Below, in pieces: positions 13,449 to 18,943 of a stretch of 18,943 bases of DNA. The position numbers and the translations under genes are program-made. This DNA is from CAIKZZ01 sp035524595 (lineage in GTDB: Bacteria > Pseudomonadota > Gammaproteobacteria > Steroidobacterales > Steroidobacteraceae). The notes below the pieces were generated by a model that was given only the letters and a program-made list of their open reading frames with translations, did no database searches and was not told where the DNA came from. The DNA is taken from the NCBI GenBank assembly GCA_035524595.1, contig DATKOP010000002.1, positions 1 to 18,943 on the forward strand, read 5' to 3'. The first letter of the stretch is position 1. Each line of letters begins with the position of its first letter.

Positions 13449-14345
13449 ATGCACCCCCGCTTCAAGACCATCGCGCTGATCGGACGGTTCGCGGATCCGC
13501 TCGTCGCCGAGGCCATGCAGGCGCTCGCCACGCACGCGACCGGGCGCGGCATCGCCGTGCTGGTCGACGCCGCGAGCCCGATCGGCGCCGGCGAGGGCGT
13601 GGTGCCGCTGCCGGAGGCCGAGCTCGCGGGGCGCGCGGAGCTGCTCGTCGCGGTCGGCGGCGACGGCACGCTGCTGCACGCCGCGCGCCTCGCCGCCGGG
13701 CGCGAGGTGCCGCTGCTCGGCATCAACCGCGGGCGGCTCGGCTTTCTCGCCGACATCAGCTCGACCGAGATGTTCGACCGCTTCGGCGACGTGCTCGAGG
13801 GCCGCTACAGCCGCGACGTGCGCCACGGGCTCAGGGCGCGCCTCGTCGATCCCGCGCTGCCGGAGCGCACCATCGAGGCGCTCAACGACGTCGTGCTGCA
13901 GAAGCGCGACACCGGCCGGATGCTGGACTTCGAGACCTGGATCGACGGCCGCTTCGTCAATGCCCACGGCGGCGACGGCTTCGTGGTCGCGACCGCGACC
14001 GGCTCGACCGCCTACGCGCTCTCCTGCGGCGGGCCGATCCTGACCCCGAACCTCGAGGCGCTGGTGCTCGCTCCGGTCTCGCCGCACACGCTCTCGGACC
14101 GGCCGATCGTCGTCTCGCGCCAGTCGGTGGTCGAGATCCGGCTGGCGGCGCAGGCGCCGGTGCGGGCGCAGGTGACCTGCGACGGCAGCATCCTCGGCGA
14201 CCTGCCGCCGGACGGGCGGCTGATCGTCGAGCCGTCGGCGGCAACCGTGACGCTCTTGCACCCGCCCGGCTACGACTACTTCCGCATCCTGCGCTCCAAG
14301 CTGCACTGGGGCCGCGGCGCGCGGCGCGGCCAGCGGGACGGCTGA
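13449..14345 (+). CDS. nadK: NadK, NAD kinase
   Basis: Phosphorylates NAD to NADP with ATP (polyphosphate in some family members). It has 298 residues, like E. coli (292). The family GGDGT motif is at 70-74 with D72 as the expected catalytic residue; GINRGRLGFL follows at 91-100, LND at 145-147, and the glycine-rich ATATGSTAYALSCGGPIL at 181-198. The ATG at 13449 gives MHPRFKTIALIGR, the expected opening strand. No Shine-Dalgarno is visible (CCACCCTC precedes it). It diverges from hrcA and is followed two bases later by recN, so nadK-recN is an operon, as in E. coli. Confidence 0.98.
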   Translation: MHPRFKTIALIGRFADPLVAEAMQALATHATGRGIAVLVDAASPIGAGEGVVPLPEAELAGRAELLVAVGGDGTLLHAARLAAGREVPLLGINRGRLGFLADISSTEMFDRFGDVLEGRYSRDVRHGLRARLVDPALPERTIEALNDVVLQKRDTGRMLDFETWIDGRFVNAHGGDGFVVATATGSTAYALSCGGPILTPNLEALVLAPVSPHTLSDRPIVVSRQSVVEIRLAAQAPVRAQVTCDGSILGDLPPDGRLIVEPSAATVTLLHPPGYDYFRILRSKLHWGRGARRGQRDG

Positions 14346-14347
14346 GG

Positions 14348-16069
14348 ATGCTGACCCACCTGCAGATCCGCGACTTCGCGATCATCGACGCCGCCGAGCT
14401 CGAGTTCGGCCGCGGCCTGACCGCGCTCACCGGCGAGACCGGCGCCGGCAAGTCGATCCTGGTCGATGCGGTCGTGCTCGCGATCGGCGGCCGCGCGGCC
14501 GCCGACGTCGTGCGCCACGGCGCCGAGCGCGCCGAGATCAGCGCCACGTTCGACCTCGCCGGCAACGCCGCCGCCTGCGCCTGGCTCGAGGAGCAGTCGC
14601 TCGAGCACGACGGCGAGGTGATGCTGCGGCGCCAGGTGGGCGCGGACGGGCGGACCCGCGCCTACGTCAACGGCCAGGCGCTGCCGGTCACGCAGGTGCG
14701 CGCGCTCGGCGAGCTCTTGCTCGACATCCACGGCCAGCAGGAATTCCTGACGCTGACTCGTCCGGACACGCAGCGCGCGCTGCTCGACGCCCACGGCGGC
14801 CACGGGGCGCTCGCGGAGCCGGTCGCCCGCCTGGCGCGCGAGTGGCGCGCGGTCGAGGCCGAACTCGCCGAGCTCACCACGCTCGCCGCCGAGCGCGACT
14901 CGCGCCTGGAGCTGCTGCGCTACCAGCTCAAGGAGCTCGAGGCGCTGAACCTCGAGCCCGGCGAGCCGGAGGCGCTCGCCGCCGAGGCGCAGCGGCTCGC
15001 GAACCGCGGCCGCCTCGCCGAGGCCGCGCAGGCGGCGCTCGCGCTGCTCTACGAGGGCGAGGGCGAGGATGCGTACGCGCGCGCCGGCCGCGCGGGCGCC
15101 TCGCTGCGCAACGCGCTCGAGCTCGACGCGCGCCTCAGGCCGGTCGGCGCGCTGATCGAGGAGGCGCTGATCCCGCTGCGCGAGGCCGGCCGCGAACTCG
15201 CGGCCTACCTCGAGTCGCTGGAGGTGGACCCGCGTCGCCAGGAGGCGGTCGAGACGCGCATCGCCTCGATCGAGCAGCTGGCGCGCAAGCACCGGGTCGC
15301 GGCCGCGCAGCTCATCGACCAGCTCGCGCTGCTGACGCGCGAGCTCGAGGCCCTGGAGCGCGCCGGCACGACGCTCACCGAGCTCGAGGCGCGCCGCTCG
15401 GTGCTCGCGCGCGAGTACCAGCGCGCCGCGGCAGTGCTCAGCGCCGCGCGCCTCAAGGCGGCCGCCGAGCTCGGCCGCGCGGTCACGGCGCTGATGCGCG
15501 GGCTCGGCATGCCGGGCGGGACCTTCGCCGTCGAGGTGTCGGTACCCGCGGCGCCGCCGGTCGACCCCAACGGCGTCGACCGGATCGAGTTCCTGGTGAG
15601 CGCGAACCCCGGCCAGCCACCGCGGCCGATCGCGCGGGTCGCCTCGGGCGGCGAGCTGTCGCGGATCAGCCTCGCGGTGCAGGTGGCCGCCGCCCACCAG
15701 GTGGGCGGCGCCACCTGCATGATCTTCGACGAGGTCGACGCGGGTGTCGGCGGCGCGGTCGCCGAGATGGTCGGGCGCGAGCTGCACGCGCTCGGGCGGC
15801 GCGGCCAGGTGCTGTGCGTGACGCATCTGCCGCAGGTCGCGAGCCAGGCCGACCAGCACGTGCGGGTCGCCAAGCTCTCCGACGGCCGCTCCAGCCGCAC
15901 GGTGCTGACGGCGCTGACGGCGGACGAGCGCGTCGAGGAGCTGGCGCGGATGCTGGCCGGCGTCGACGTCACGGCCACCGCGCGCGAGCACGCGCGCGAG
16001 ATGCTGGCGAAGCCGAGGGCGCCGGCCGCGGCGCGGCCCGCCGAGCGGCGCCGGCGCCGCGAGCCGTAG
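14348..16069 (+). CDS. recN: RecN, SMC-like DNA double-strand break repair ATPase
   Basis: Cohesin-like repair protein recruited to DNA breaks. It has 573 residues; E. coli RecN has 553. Walker A GETGAGKS is at 29-36. The central region (about 150-380) is a charged coiled coil. The ABC signature SGGELSR is at 433-439, Walker B MIFDE at 458-462 and the H-loop VTHLPQ at 491-496. The C-terminus ends in an unusual Arg-rich run (about 560-571). The ATG lies two bases after the nadK stop, with GAGG immediately before it, so translation is probably coupled. A longer in-frame extension upstream is nadK in another frame. No LexA box is visible upstream of nadK or recN, so SOS control is not evident. 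It converges on fur with a 3-nt gap. Confidence 0.98.
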   Translation: MLTHLQIRDFAIIDAAELEFGRGLTALTGETGAGKSILVDAVVLAIGGRAAADVVRHGAERAEISATFDLAGNAAACAWLEEQSLEHDGEVMLRRQVGADGRTRAYVNGQALPVTQVRALGELLLDIHGQQEFLTLTRPDTQRALLDAHGGHGALAEPVARLAREWRAVEAELAELTTLAAERDSRLELLRYQLKELEALNLEPGEPEALAAEAQRLANRGRLAEAAQAALALLYEGEGEDAYARAGRAGASLRNALELDARLRPVGALIEEALIPLREAGRELAAYLESLEVDPRRQEAVETRIASIEQLARKHRVAAAQLIDQLALLTRELEALERAGTTLTELEARRSVLAREYQRAAAVLSAARLKAAAELGRAVTALMRGLGMPGGTFAVEVSVPAAPPVDPNGVDRIEFLVSANPGQPPRPIARVASGGELSRISLAVQVAAAHQVGGATCMIFDEVDAGVGGAVAEMVGRELHALGRRGQVLCVTHLPQVASQADQHVRVAKLSDGRSSRTVLTALTADERVEELARMLAGVDVTATAREHAREMLAKPRAPAAARPAERRRRREP

Positions 16070-16072
16070 CGC

Positions 16073-16507
16073 TCAGGCCTCGCGCGGCTTCTTGTTCGGG
16101 CAGGCCGTGCGGCGGCAGTGGCCGTACAGGATCAGCGCGTGGTCCGCCACCGTGAAGCCGAGGCGGTCGGCCGCGGCCGACTGCAGCGCCTCGATCGCCG
16201 GGTCGTTGAACTCCTCGACCTTGCCGCAGTCCACGCACACGACGTGGTCGTGGTGGTCGCCGCGGTTGAGCTCGAACACCGCCGTGCCGCCCTCGAAGTG
16301 GTGGCGGGTCACGAGGCCGGCGGCCTCGAACTGCGTCAGCACCCGGTAGACGGTCGCGAGGCCGATGTCCTCCTTGAGGTCGAGGAGCTTCTTGTAGATA
16401 TCTTCGGCACTTAGGTGATGGACCGAGGCCCCGGCCAAGATCTCGAGGATCTTGAGCCGCGGCATCGTGACCTTGAGTCCGGCCCGGCGCAGGTCCTGGC
16501 TTTCCAC
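16073..16507 (-). CDS. fur: Fur, ferric uptake regulator
   Basis: Iron-dependent repressor. It has 144 residues; E. coli Fur has 148, and they align nearly end to end. The winged-helix DNA-binding domain (1-80) has AGLKVTMPRLKILEIL and IGLATVYRVLTQFEAAGLV. Metal ligands include the HHDH cluster (85-88), CxxC at 91-94 and a second Cys pair in GHCRRTACP near the end, so both structural zinc and regulatory sites look intact. The GTG start at 16507 was chosen by homology and by GAGGAA about eight bases upstream; the in-frame ATG at 16552 would place promoter sequence in the coding region. It diverges from bamE and converges on recN, as in Pseudomonas. Confidence 0.97.
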   Translation of the reverse strand: MESQDLRRAGLKVTMPRLKILEILAGASVHHLSAEDIYKKLLDLKEDIGLATVYRVLTQFEAAGLVTRHHFEGGTAVFELNRGDHHDHVVCVDCGKVEEFNDPAIEALQSAAADRLGFTVADHALILYGHCRRTACPNKKPREA

Positions 16508-16529
16508 GCAGCTTTCCTCGGTGTTCCGG

Positions 16530-16535
16530 TATGAT
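16530..16535 (+). promoter_or_regulatory. bamE promoter -10 (TATGAT)
   Basis: TATGAT matches the -10 consensus at five positions and would start bamE about 58 nt upstream of its ATG. The -35 region is poor. It lies within ten bases of the divergent fur -10, so the two promoters probably interfere with one another. Confidence 0.5.
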
Positions 16536-16543
16536 CCGCCGCC

Positions 16544-16572
16544 ATTATCCACCCCACGCCGCGCCGGACCAA
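16544..16572 (-). promoter_or_regulatory. fur promoter
   Basis: TTGGTC (16567-16572), a 17-base spacer and GATAAT (16544-16549). The -10 plus the next base reads GATAATG, one Fur-box half site, but the partner half site is absent. Confidence 0.5.
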
Positions 16573-16599
16573 CCCGGGCGCGGGACCGAGCCCGACACC

Positions 16600-16956
16600 A
16601 TGCGCCGCCTGCCGCTCCTGCCCGTCGCCGCCGCCCTCGCCTTCGGCCTCGCCGCCGGCGGCTGCGTGTACCGCGTCAACATCCCCCAGGGCAACTACCT
16701 GGAGGCGAAGATGCTGGACCAGGTCCAGGTCGGCATGACGCGCAGCCAGGTGCGCTACGTGCTCGGCACGCCGATGATCTCGGATCCGTTCCACCCCGAC
16801 CAGTGGAATTACCTCTACTACTTCAAGGACGGCAAGACCCGCGTCGTCGACCGGCGCCTGATCGTCGTCTACTTCACCGACGAGAAGGTGTCGAGGATCG
16901 AGCGCCCGTCCGGCGAGTTCAGGAACCCCAAGCTGCCGACCTCGCCCGGCGCCTAG
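16600..16956 (+). CDS. bamE: BamE (SmpA/OmlA), outer-membrane lipoprotein of the BAM complex
   Basis: Accessory lipoprotein of the beta-barrel assembly machine, in the outer membrane facing the periplasm. It has 118 residues. The signal peptide MRRLPLLPVAAALAFG leads to a lipobox-like AAGGC with lipidated C22 (Ala rather than Leu at -3). The SmpA/OmlA domain carries NIPQGNYLEAKMLDQVQVGM, then RSQVRYVLGTPMISDPFHPDQWNYLYYF split over two strands as in E. coli. ATG 16600 was chosen because an upstream in-frame ATG (16531) overlaps the -10 box and would spoil the signal peptide. Only a weak ribosome-binding site is visible. It converges on rnfH with shared CTAG stops. Confidence 0.96.
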   Translation: MRRLPLLPVAAALAFGLAAGGCVYRVNIPQGNYLEAKMLDQVQVGMTRSQVRYVLGTPMISDPFHPDQWNYLYYFKDGKTRVVDRRLIVVYFTDEKVSRIERPSGEFRNPKLPTSPGA

Positions 16957-16964
16957 CCGCGCCG
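16947..16964. terminator. Hairpin around the shared bamE / rnfH stops
   Basis: CGGCGC and GCGCCG (6 bp) flank a 6-nt loop that contains the CTAG used as stop by both convergent genes. There is no U-tract on either strand. It is possibly a bidirectional Rho-independent-like or protective hairpin; confidence is low. Confidence 0.3.
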
Positions 16965-17258
16965 CCGGCCCATGGTCCGGCCCTCGCGCGCGAGCTGGCG
17001 GCGCTGCTCCTTCGGGTCGGCCGGCAGGCCCCGGTAGAGCTCGACCCGGTCGCCGGCCGCGAGCGGCGTGCCCGGCGCGACGACGCGCCCGTAGATGCCG
17101 AGCGCGAGCCCGGCCGGCAGCCCCGGGTGCCGCTCGCGGATCCGCGAGCGCTCGACCGCCTCGGCGGCGGTGGTGCCGAGCGGCACCGTGAGCTCGACGA
17201 CCGTCTGCCGGTCCCGCTCGGCATAGGCCACGGAGACCGCGATCTCAGGCGGGCTCAC
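16953..17258 (-). CDS. rnfH: RnfH/RatB family ubiquitin-like (beta-grasp) protein
   Basis: Small UPF0125 protein, 101 residues, of unsettled function. E. coli RnfH (once RatB) is 96 residues and also lies next to ratA. Conserved parts are ISVAY-type strand 1 (EIAVSVAYAERDRQTVVEL), GTTAAEAVERS, the LGIYGR strand and GDRVELYRGLPADPKEQRRQ. The basic C-terminus (GRRRG) is short. The start is GTG at 17258, inside the 3' end of ratA (14-bp overlap), so the pair is translationally coupled. The name comes from a Rnf cluster association in some bacteria; no rnf genes are present here. The stop shares CTAG with bamE. Confidence 0.9.
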   Translation of the reverse strand: MSPPEIAVSVAYAERDRQTVVELTVPLGTTAAEAVERSRIRERHPGLPAGLALGIYGRVVAPGTPLAAGDRVELYRGLPADPKEQRRQLAREGRTMGRRRG

Positions 17259-17715
17259 GGTAGACCTCGCGGGCGCGGCGCACGAAGGCGTCGACCAGCG
17301 AGTTCCAGGTGGACTCGAACAGCGGGCCGAGCACGAGCCCGAGCGTCGCGCTCTTGAACTCGAAGCCCACCAAGAGCTCCACCCGGCAGCCGCGCAGCGG
17401 GCCCGGGGCGCCGCCCTCGCCGGGCGCGTGGATCGGCACGAAGCGCCAGCTGCCCGAGAAGCCGGCGAGCGGCCCCTCCACGAGCGCCATGTCGATGTGC
17501 TCGCCCGGGACCATGCTGTTGCGCGTCGTCAGCGCGATGCGCACGCCGGCGCGCTGCATGTCGACGGTGGCCGTGATCGAATCGCTGCTTTCCTCGTGCA
17601 CGCGCGTCGCCGGGCACCACGGCAGGAACTCCGGGTAGCGGCGCACGTCGTTGATCAGGGCGTACATCTGCGCCGGGGAGTACGGCACCAGGGCGCTGCG
17701 GCGGACTTCGCGCAT
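17245..17715 (-). CDS. ratA: RatA, START/Coq10-like lipid-binding family protein
   Basis: A 156-residue polyketide-cyclase/START-fold protein. E. coli RatA was reported to block 70S formation. The same family includes mitochondrial Coq10, which binds ubiquinone, so a quinone-related role is an equal possibility. Visible family blocks are RRSALVPYSPAQMYALINDVRRYPEFLPWCPATRV (split over the first helix and strand), TTRNSMVPGEHIDMALVEGP, GSWRFVP, and a C-terminal helix SLVDAFVRRAREVY. ATG 17715 was chosen because the protein then opens MREVRRSALVPYS, as in the family; the upstream ATGs (17748, 17775) add a Pro/Ser-rich piece and overlap the promoter. It is coupled to rnfH and divergent from smpB. 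Confidence 0.94.
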   Translation of the reverse strand: MREVRRSALVPYSPAQMYALINDVRRYPEFLPWCPATRVHEESSDSITATVDMQRAGVRIALTTRNSMVPGEHIDMALVEGPLAGFSGSWRFVPIHAPGEGGAPGPLRGCRVELLVGFEFKSATLGLVLGPLFESTWNSLVDAFVRRAREVYREPA

Positions 17716-17746
17716 CGGCGGGCTTGGCGGTGACCGGGACGCGGGC

Positions 17747-17775
17747 ATTGTGGGGCGCGGGCGGCCGCGCGACAA
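17747..17775 (-). promoter_or_regulatory. ratA-rnfH promoter
   Basis: TTGTCG (17770-17775), a 17-base spacer and CACAAT (17747-17752), four matches to consensus in each box. The start would lie about 25 nt before ratA. The -35 lies close to the divergent smpB -10. Confidence 0.45.
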
Positions 17776-17782
17776 CGCGGGC

Positions 17783-17788
17783 TAGAAT
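17783..17788 (+). promoter_or_regulatory. smpB promoter -10 (TAGAAT)
   Basis: TAGAAT matches five of six -10 positions. Transcription would start about 23 nt before smpB, leaving room for its AGGA ribosome-binding site. No clear -35 is present. Confidence 0.5.
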
Positions 17789-17817
17789 GCCGGCCCAGGC
17801 GGCAGGACGACGGGCTC

Positions 17818-18300
17818 ATGGCGGACAAGCAGGACAAGGATTCCCACGCGGGGACCATCGCGGTCAACCGGCGGGCCCGCCACGACTATTTCATCGACGA
17901 GCGCTACGAGGCGGGCATCGCGCTGCTCGGCTGGGAGGTCAAGGCGCTGCGCGCCGGGCGGCTGCAGCTTGCCGAGGGCTACGTGCTGATGAAGGGCGAC
18001 GAGGCCTGGCTGCTCGGCAGCCACATCACGCCGCTCAACTCGGCCTCGACCCACGTGGTGGCCGACCCGACGCGCACCCGCAAGCTGCTGCTGAAGCGCC
18101 GCGAGATCGACCACCTGGTCGGCGCGGTCGAGCGCAAGGGCCACACGGTGGTGCCGCTGTCGATGTACTGGAAGGACGGCCGCGCCAAGCTCGAGATCGG
18201 CCTCGCGCGCGGCAAGAAGGAGCACGACAAGCGGGCGGCCGAGAAGGACCGCGACTGGCAGCGCGAGAAGGCGCAGACCCTCAGGGCCCGCAACCGCTGA
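17818..18300 (+). CDS. smpB: SmpB, tmRNA-binding protein
   Basis: Partner of tmRNA in trans-translation: it binds the tRNA-like domain and mimics the codon-anticodon stem in the decoding centre of stalled ribosomes. It has 160 residues, the same as E. coli. Family blocks are AVNRRARHDYFIDERYEAGI, LLGWEVKALRAGR, EGYVLMKGDEAWLLG, HITPL, TRTRKLLLKRREI and PLSMYWKDGRAKLEIGLARGKKEHDKR. The last block leads into the basic C-terminal tail (about 130-160) that enters the mRNA channel. ATG 17818 has AGGA ten bases upstream. ssrA begins about 475 nt downstream, with ridA in between. Confidence 0.98.
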   Translation: MADKQDKDSHAGTIAVNRRARHDYFIDERYEAGIALLGWEVKALRAGRLQLAEGYVLMKGDEAWLLGSHITPLNSASTHVVADPTRTRKLLLKRREIDHLVGAVERKGHTVVPLSMYWKDGRAKLEIGLARGKKEHDKRAAEKDRDWQREKAQTLRARNR

Positions 18301-18305
18301 GCGCG

Positions 18306-18324
18306 GCGGCGCTCAGAGCGCCGC
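18306..18324. terminator. Hairpin between convergent smpB and ridA
   Basis: An 8-bp perfect inverted repeat (18306-18313 and 18317-18324) has a CAG/CTG triloop and covers the ridA stop codon. It begins six bases after the smpB stop. No U-tract follows on either strand, so it may act as a bidirectional weak terminator. Confidence 0.4.
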
Positions 18325-18657
18325 GGTCACCACGATCTCGACCTTGTAGGCGGGTGTCGCGAGCGCCGCCTCGACCGTCGCGCGCGCCGGCGCGTGGCCG
18401 CTCGCGACCCACGCGTCCCAGGCGAAGTTCATCGCCGCGAAGCTGCCGATGTCGGCGAGGTAGACGGTCGCCGCCAGGATGCGGGTCTTGTCGGTGCCGG
18501 CCGCGGCCAGCAGCCGGTCGATGCTGGCGAGCACCTGGCGGGTCTGGCCGGTGACGTCGGCACTCGTGTCGTCGGCCACCTGGCCGGCGAGGTAGACGGT
18601 GTTGCCGTGGACGACGGCCTGCGACATGCGCGGGCCGACTTCAAGCCGCTTGATCAT
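18313..18657 (-). CDS. RidA/YjgF family protein (enamine/imine deaminase-like)
   Basis: A 114-residue Rid-superfamily protein, likely trimeric. Classic RidA hydrolyses reactive 2-aminoacrylate-type enamines. The chorismate-mutase-like fold is seen in VVHGNTVYLAGQVADD, QTRQVLASIDRLLAAAG, ATVYLADIGSFAAMN and a C-terminal strand. The substrate-binding Arg (R92, in PARATVE) and the Glu equivalent to E120 of Salmonella RidA (E107, in KVEIVV) are present, so activity is plausible. It is shorter than RidA (128) and lacks the usual IEIEAIA ending, so it belongs to another Rid subgroup and I give no symbol. ATG 18657 has GGAG seven bases upstream. It is an insertion between smpB and ssrA relative to E. 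coli. Confidence 0.9.
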   Translation of the reverse strand: MIKRLEVGPRMSQAVVHGNTVYLAGQVADDTSADVTGQTRQVLASIDRLLAAAGTDKTRILAATVYLADIGSFAAMNFAWDAWVASGHAPARATVEAALATPAYKVEIVVTAAL

Positions 18658-18723
18658 CGAGGGTCTCCAGAAACGGGCCGACGCCCCTTGTGGGTCCCGG
18701 AATGTACCCCAGATACGCTCCGT

Positions 18724-18742
18724 GACCGCCGTCCGGGCGGTC
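18724..18742. repeat. Hairpin upstream of ssrA
   Basis: A 7-bp perfect inverted repeat (GACCGCC / GGCGGTC, loop GTCCG) lies in the 118-nt ridA-ssrA gap. It has no U-tract. Otherwise this gap holds only promoter-like sequence. Confidence 0.3.
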
Positions 18743-18757
18743 TGGGCGGATCTCGGC

Positions 18758-18763
18758 TATGCT
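18758..18763 (+). promoter_or_regulatory. Possible ssrA -10 (TATGCT)
   Basis: TATGCT fits a -10 box but ends 12 bases before the expected tmRNA 5' end, longer than usual; the overlapping TGTATC is an alternative. No -35 is evident. The expected pre-tmRNA has extra 5' bases removed by RNase P, which could reconcile the spacing. Confidence 0.35.
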
Positions 18764-18775
18764 GTATCCGCTTCT

Positions 18776-18943
18776 GGGGGCGACCGGTTTCGACGTGGGT
18801 CACGAAACTCCAGGTGCATGCCGAGGTGCAGGTTCCTCGTTAAACCATTTGCAAATTCTAGCTGCGAACGACAACAGCTACGCTCTGGCGGCTTAAGCCC
18901 CGCCTACTCCACCCTTCTCCGTGCCTGTGCGGGTGGGGATGGG
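18776..18943 (+). ncRNA. ssrA: tmRNA (ssrA), 5' part, cut by window edge
   Basis: Transfer-messenger RNA that rescues stalled ribosomes and tags the nascent chain for proteolysis. The 5' acceptor strand and D-like region GGGGGCGACCGGTTTCGACG match the family start. The conserved AAGGTGCATGCCGAGG-type block appears as AGGTGCATGCCGAGG, followed by a PK1-like segment (GAGG/CCTC stem, 18819-18860). The tag frame follows, then the C-rich start of helix 5 and its G-rich partner near 18930-18943. The 3' half, including the remaining pseudoknots and the T-arm/acceptor strand, lies outside the window. It is one-piece as far as seen. Confidence 0.97.
18864..18896 (+). other. tmRNA proteolysis-tag reading frame (ANDNSYALAA)
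   Basis: The resume codon GCG is preceded by TAGCT, keeping the A at -4 that positions the frame in E. coli (TAGTC there). The ten codons read ANDNSYALAA then TAA; E. coli reads ANDENYALAA. The ALAA end recognised by ClpX/FtsH is intact. Confidence 0.95.

Noticed and set aside
13406..14347. Upstream in-frame extension of recN to 887 codons
   Set aside because: The extension is nadK read in the wrong frame (Arg/Ala-rich). recN begins at the ATG just after the nadK stop, with a canonical RecN N-terminus.
13305..14347. LexA/SOS box controlling recN
   Set aside because: No CTGT-N8-ACAG site was found upstream of nadK or recN; the CTGTCC at 13313 has no partner half.
16530..16549. Fur box in the fur-bamE promoter region
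   Set aside because: Only one half site (CATTATC / GATAATG) is present; the other positions of the 19-bp consensus do not match, so autoregulation is not supported.
16953..17715. RatA-RnfH (RatAB) as a toxin-antitoxin system
   Set aside because: Order and overlap resemble a two-gene module, but the pair is universally conserved beside smpB/bamE in gammaproteobacteria, and RatA is a Coq10-like START protein. RnfH is not an established antitoxin.

Overview
This window is a dense housekeeping segment of a GC-rich gammaproteobacterial chromosome (about 70% G+C by eye). Evidence for the lineage is gene order plus protein identity. The right half reproduces the E. coli order grpE / nadK-recN-bamE-rnfH-ratA-smpB-ssrA. 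The left half reproduces the Pseudomonas/Xanthomonas-type order dnaK-dnaJ-dapB-carA-carB-greA ... rlmE-ftsH. fur sits between recN and bamE as in Pseudomonas, and hrcA heads the chaperone operon as in Xanthomonas-like bacteria. I cannot name the genus. A deep-branching high-GC order (Xanthomonadales/Nevskiales/Chromatiales-like) fits best, by inference.

Layout, left to right. (1) 1-1651, minus strand: the 5' half of ftsH (membrane protease, cut by the window edge) behind rlmE (23S rRNA 2'-O-methyltransferase). yhbY (50S assembly factor) diverges from rlmE and has a consensus -10 box directly before its ATG. (2) 1991-7313, minus strand: carA-carB-greA-DUF4149, with a 186-nt carA leader (7314-7499) carrying a promoter-like box, a strong hairpin and a tiny upstream ORF. 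carB/greA and greA/DUF4149 are coupled by GTGA start/stop overlaps. (3) 7500-13298, minus strand: hrcA-grpE-dnaK-dnaJ-dapB, a heat-shock chaperone operon with a lysine/peptidoglycan biosynthesis gene coupled to its end. Sigma-32-like promoters precede grpE and dnaK. (4) 13449-16069, plus strand: nadK-recN. (5) fur (minus) converges on recN and diverges from bamE (plus). bamE converges on ratA-rnfH (minus), which diverges from smpB (plus). (6) ridA (minus) lies between smpB and ssrA. The window ends about 168 nt into the tmRNA gene, after its complete tag reading frame.

Functional links: DnaK/DnaJ/GrpE, FtsH, HrcA and SmpB-tmRNA form a protein-quality-control set. In E. coli, FtsH and DnaK/DnaJ control sigma-32, and FtsH degrades some tmRNA-tagged proteins. 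RlmE and YhbY both act on the 50S subunit. CarAB supplies carbamoyl phosphate for pyrimidines and arginine.

I found no CRISPR array, prophage, insertion sequence, tRNA, rRNA or defence island. Nearly every base is explained by conserved genes. The observations worth a second look are regulatory and architectural: heat-shock promoters without a visible CIRCE, a likely leaderless yhbY, the carA leader, convergent genes sharing a CTAG stop, and the smpB-ridA-ssrA arrangement. I do not see evidence for an undescribed biological system here.
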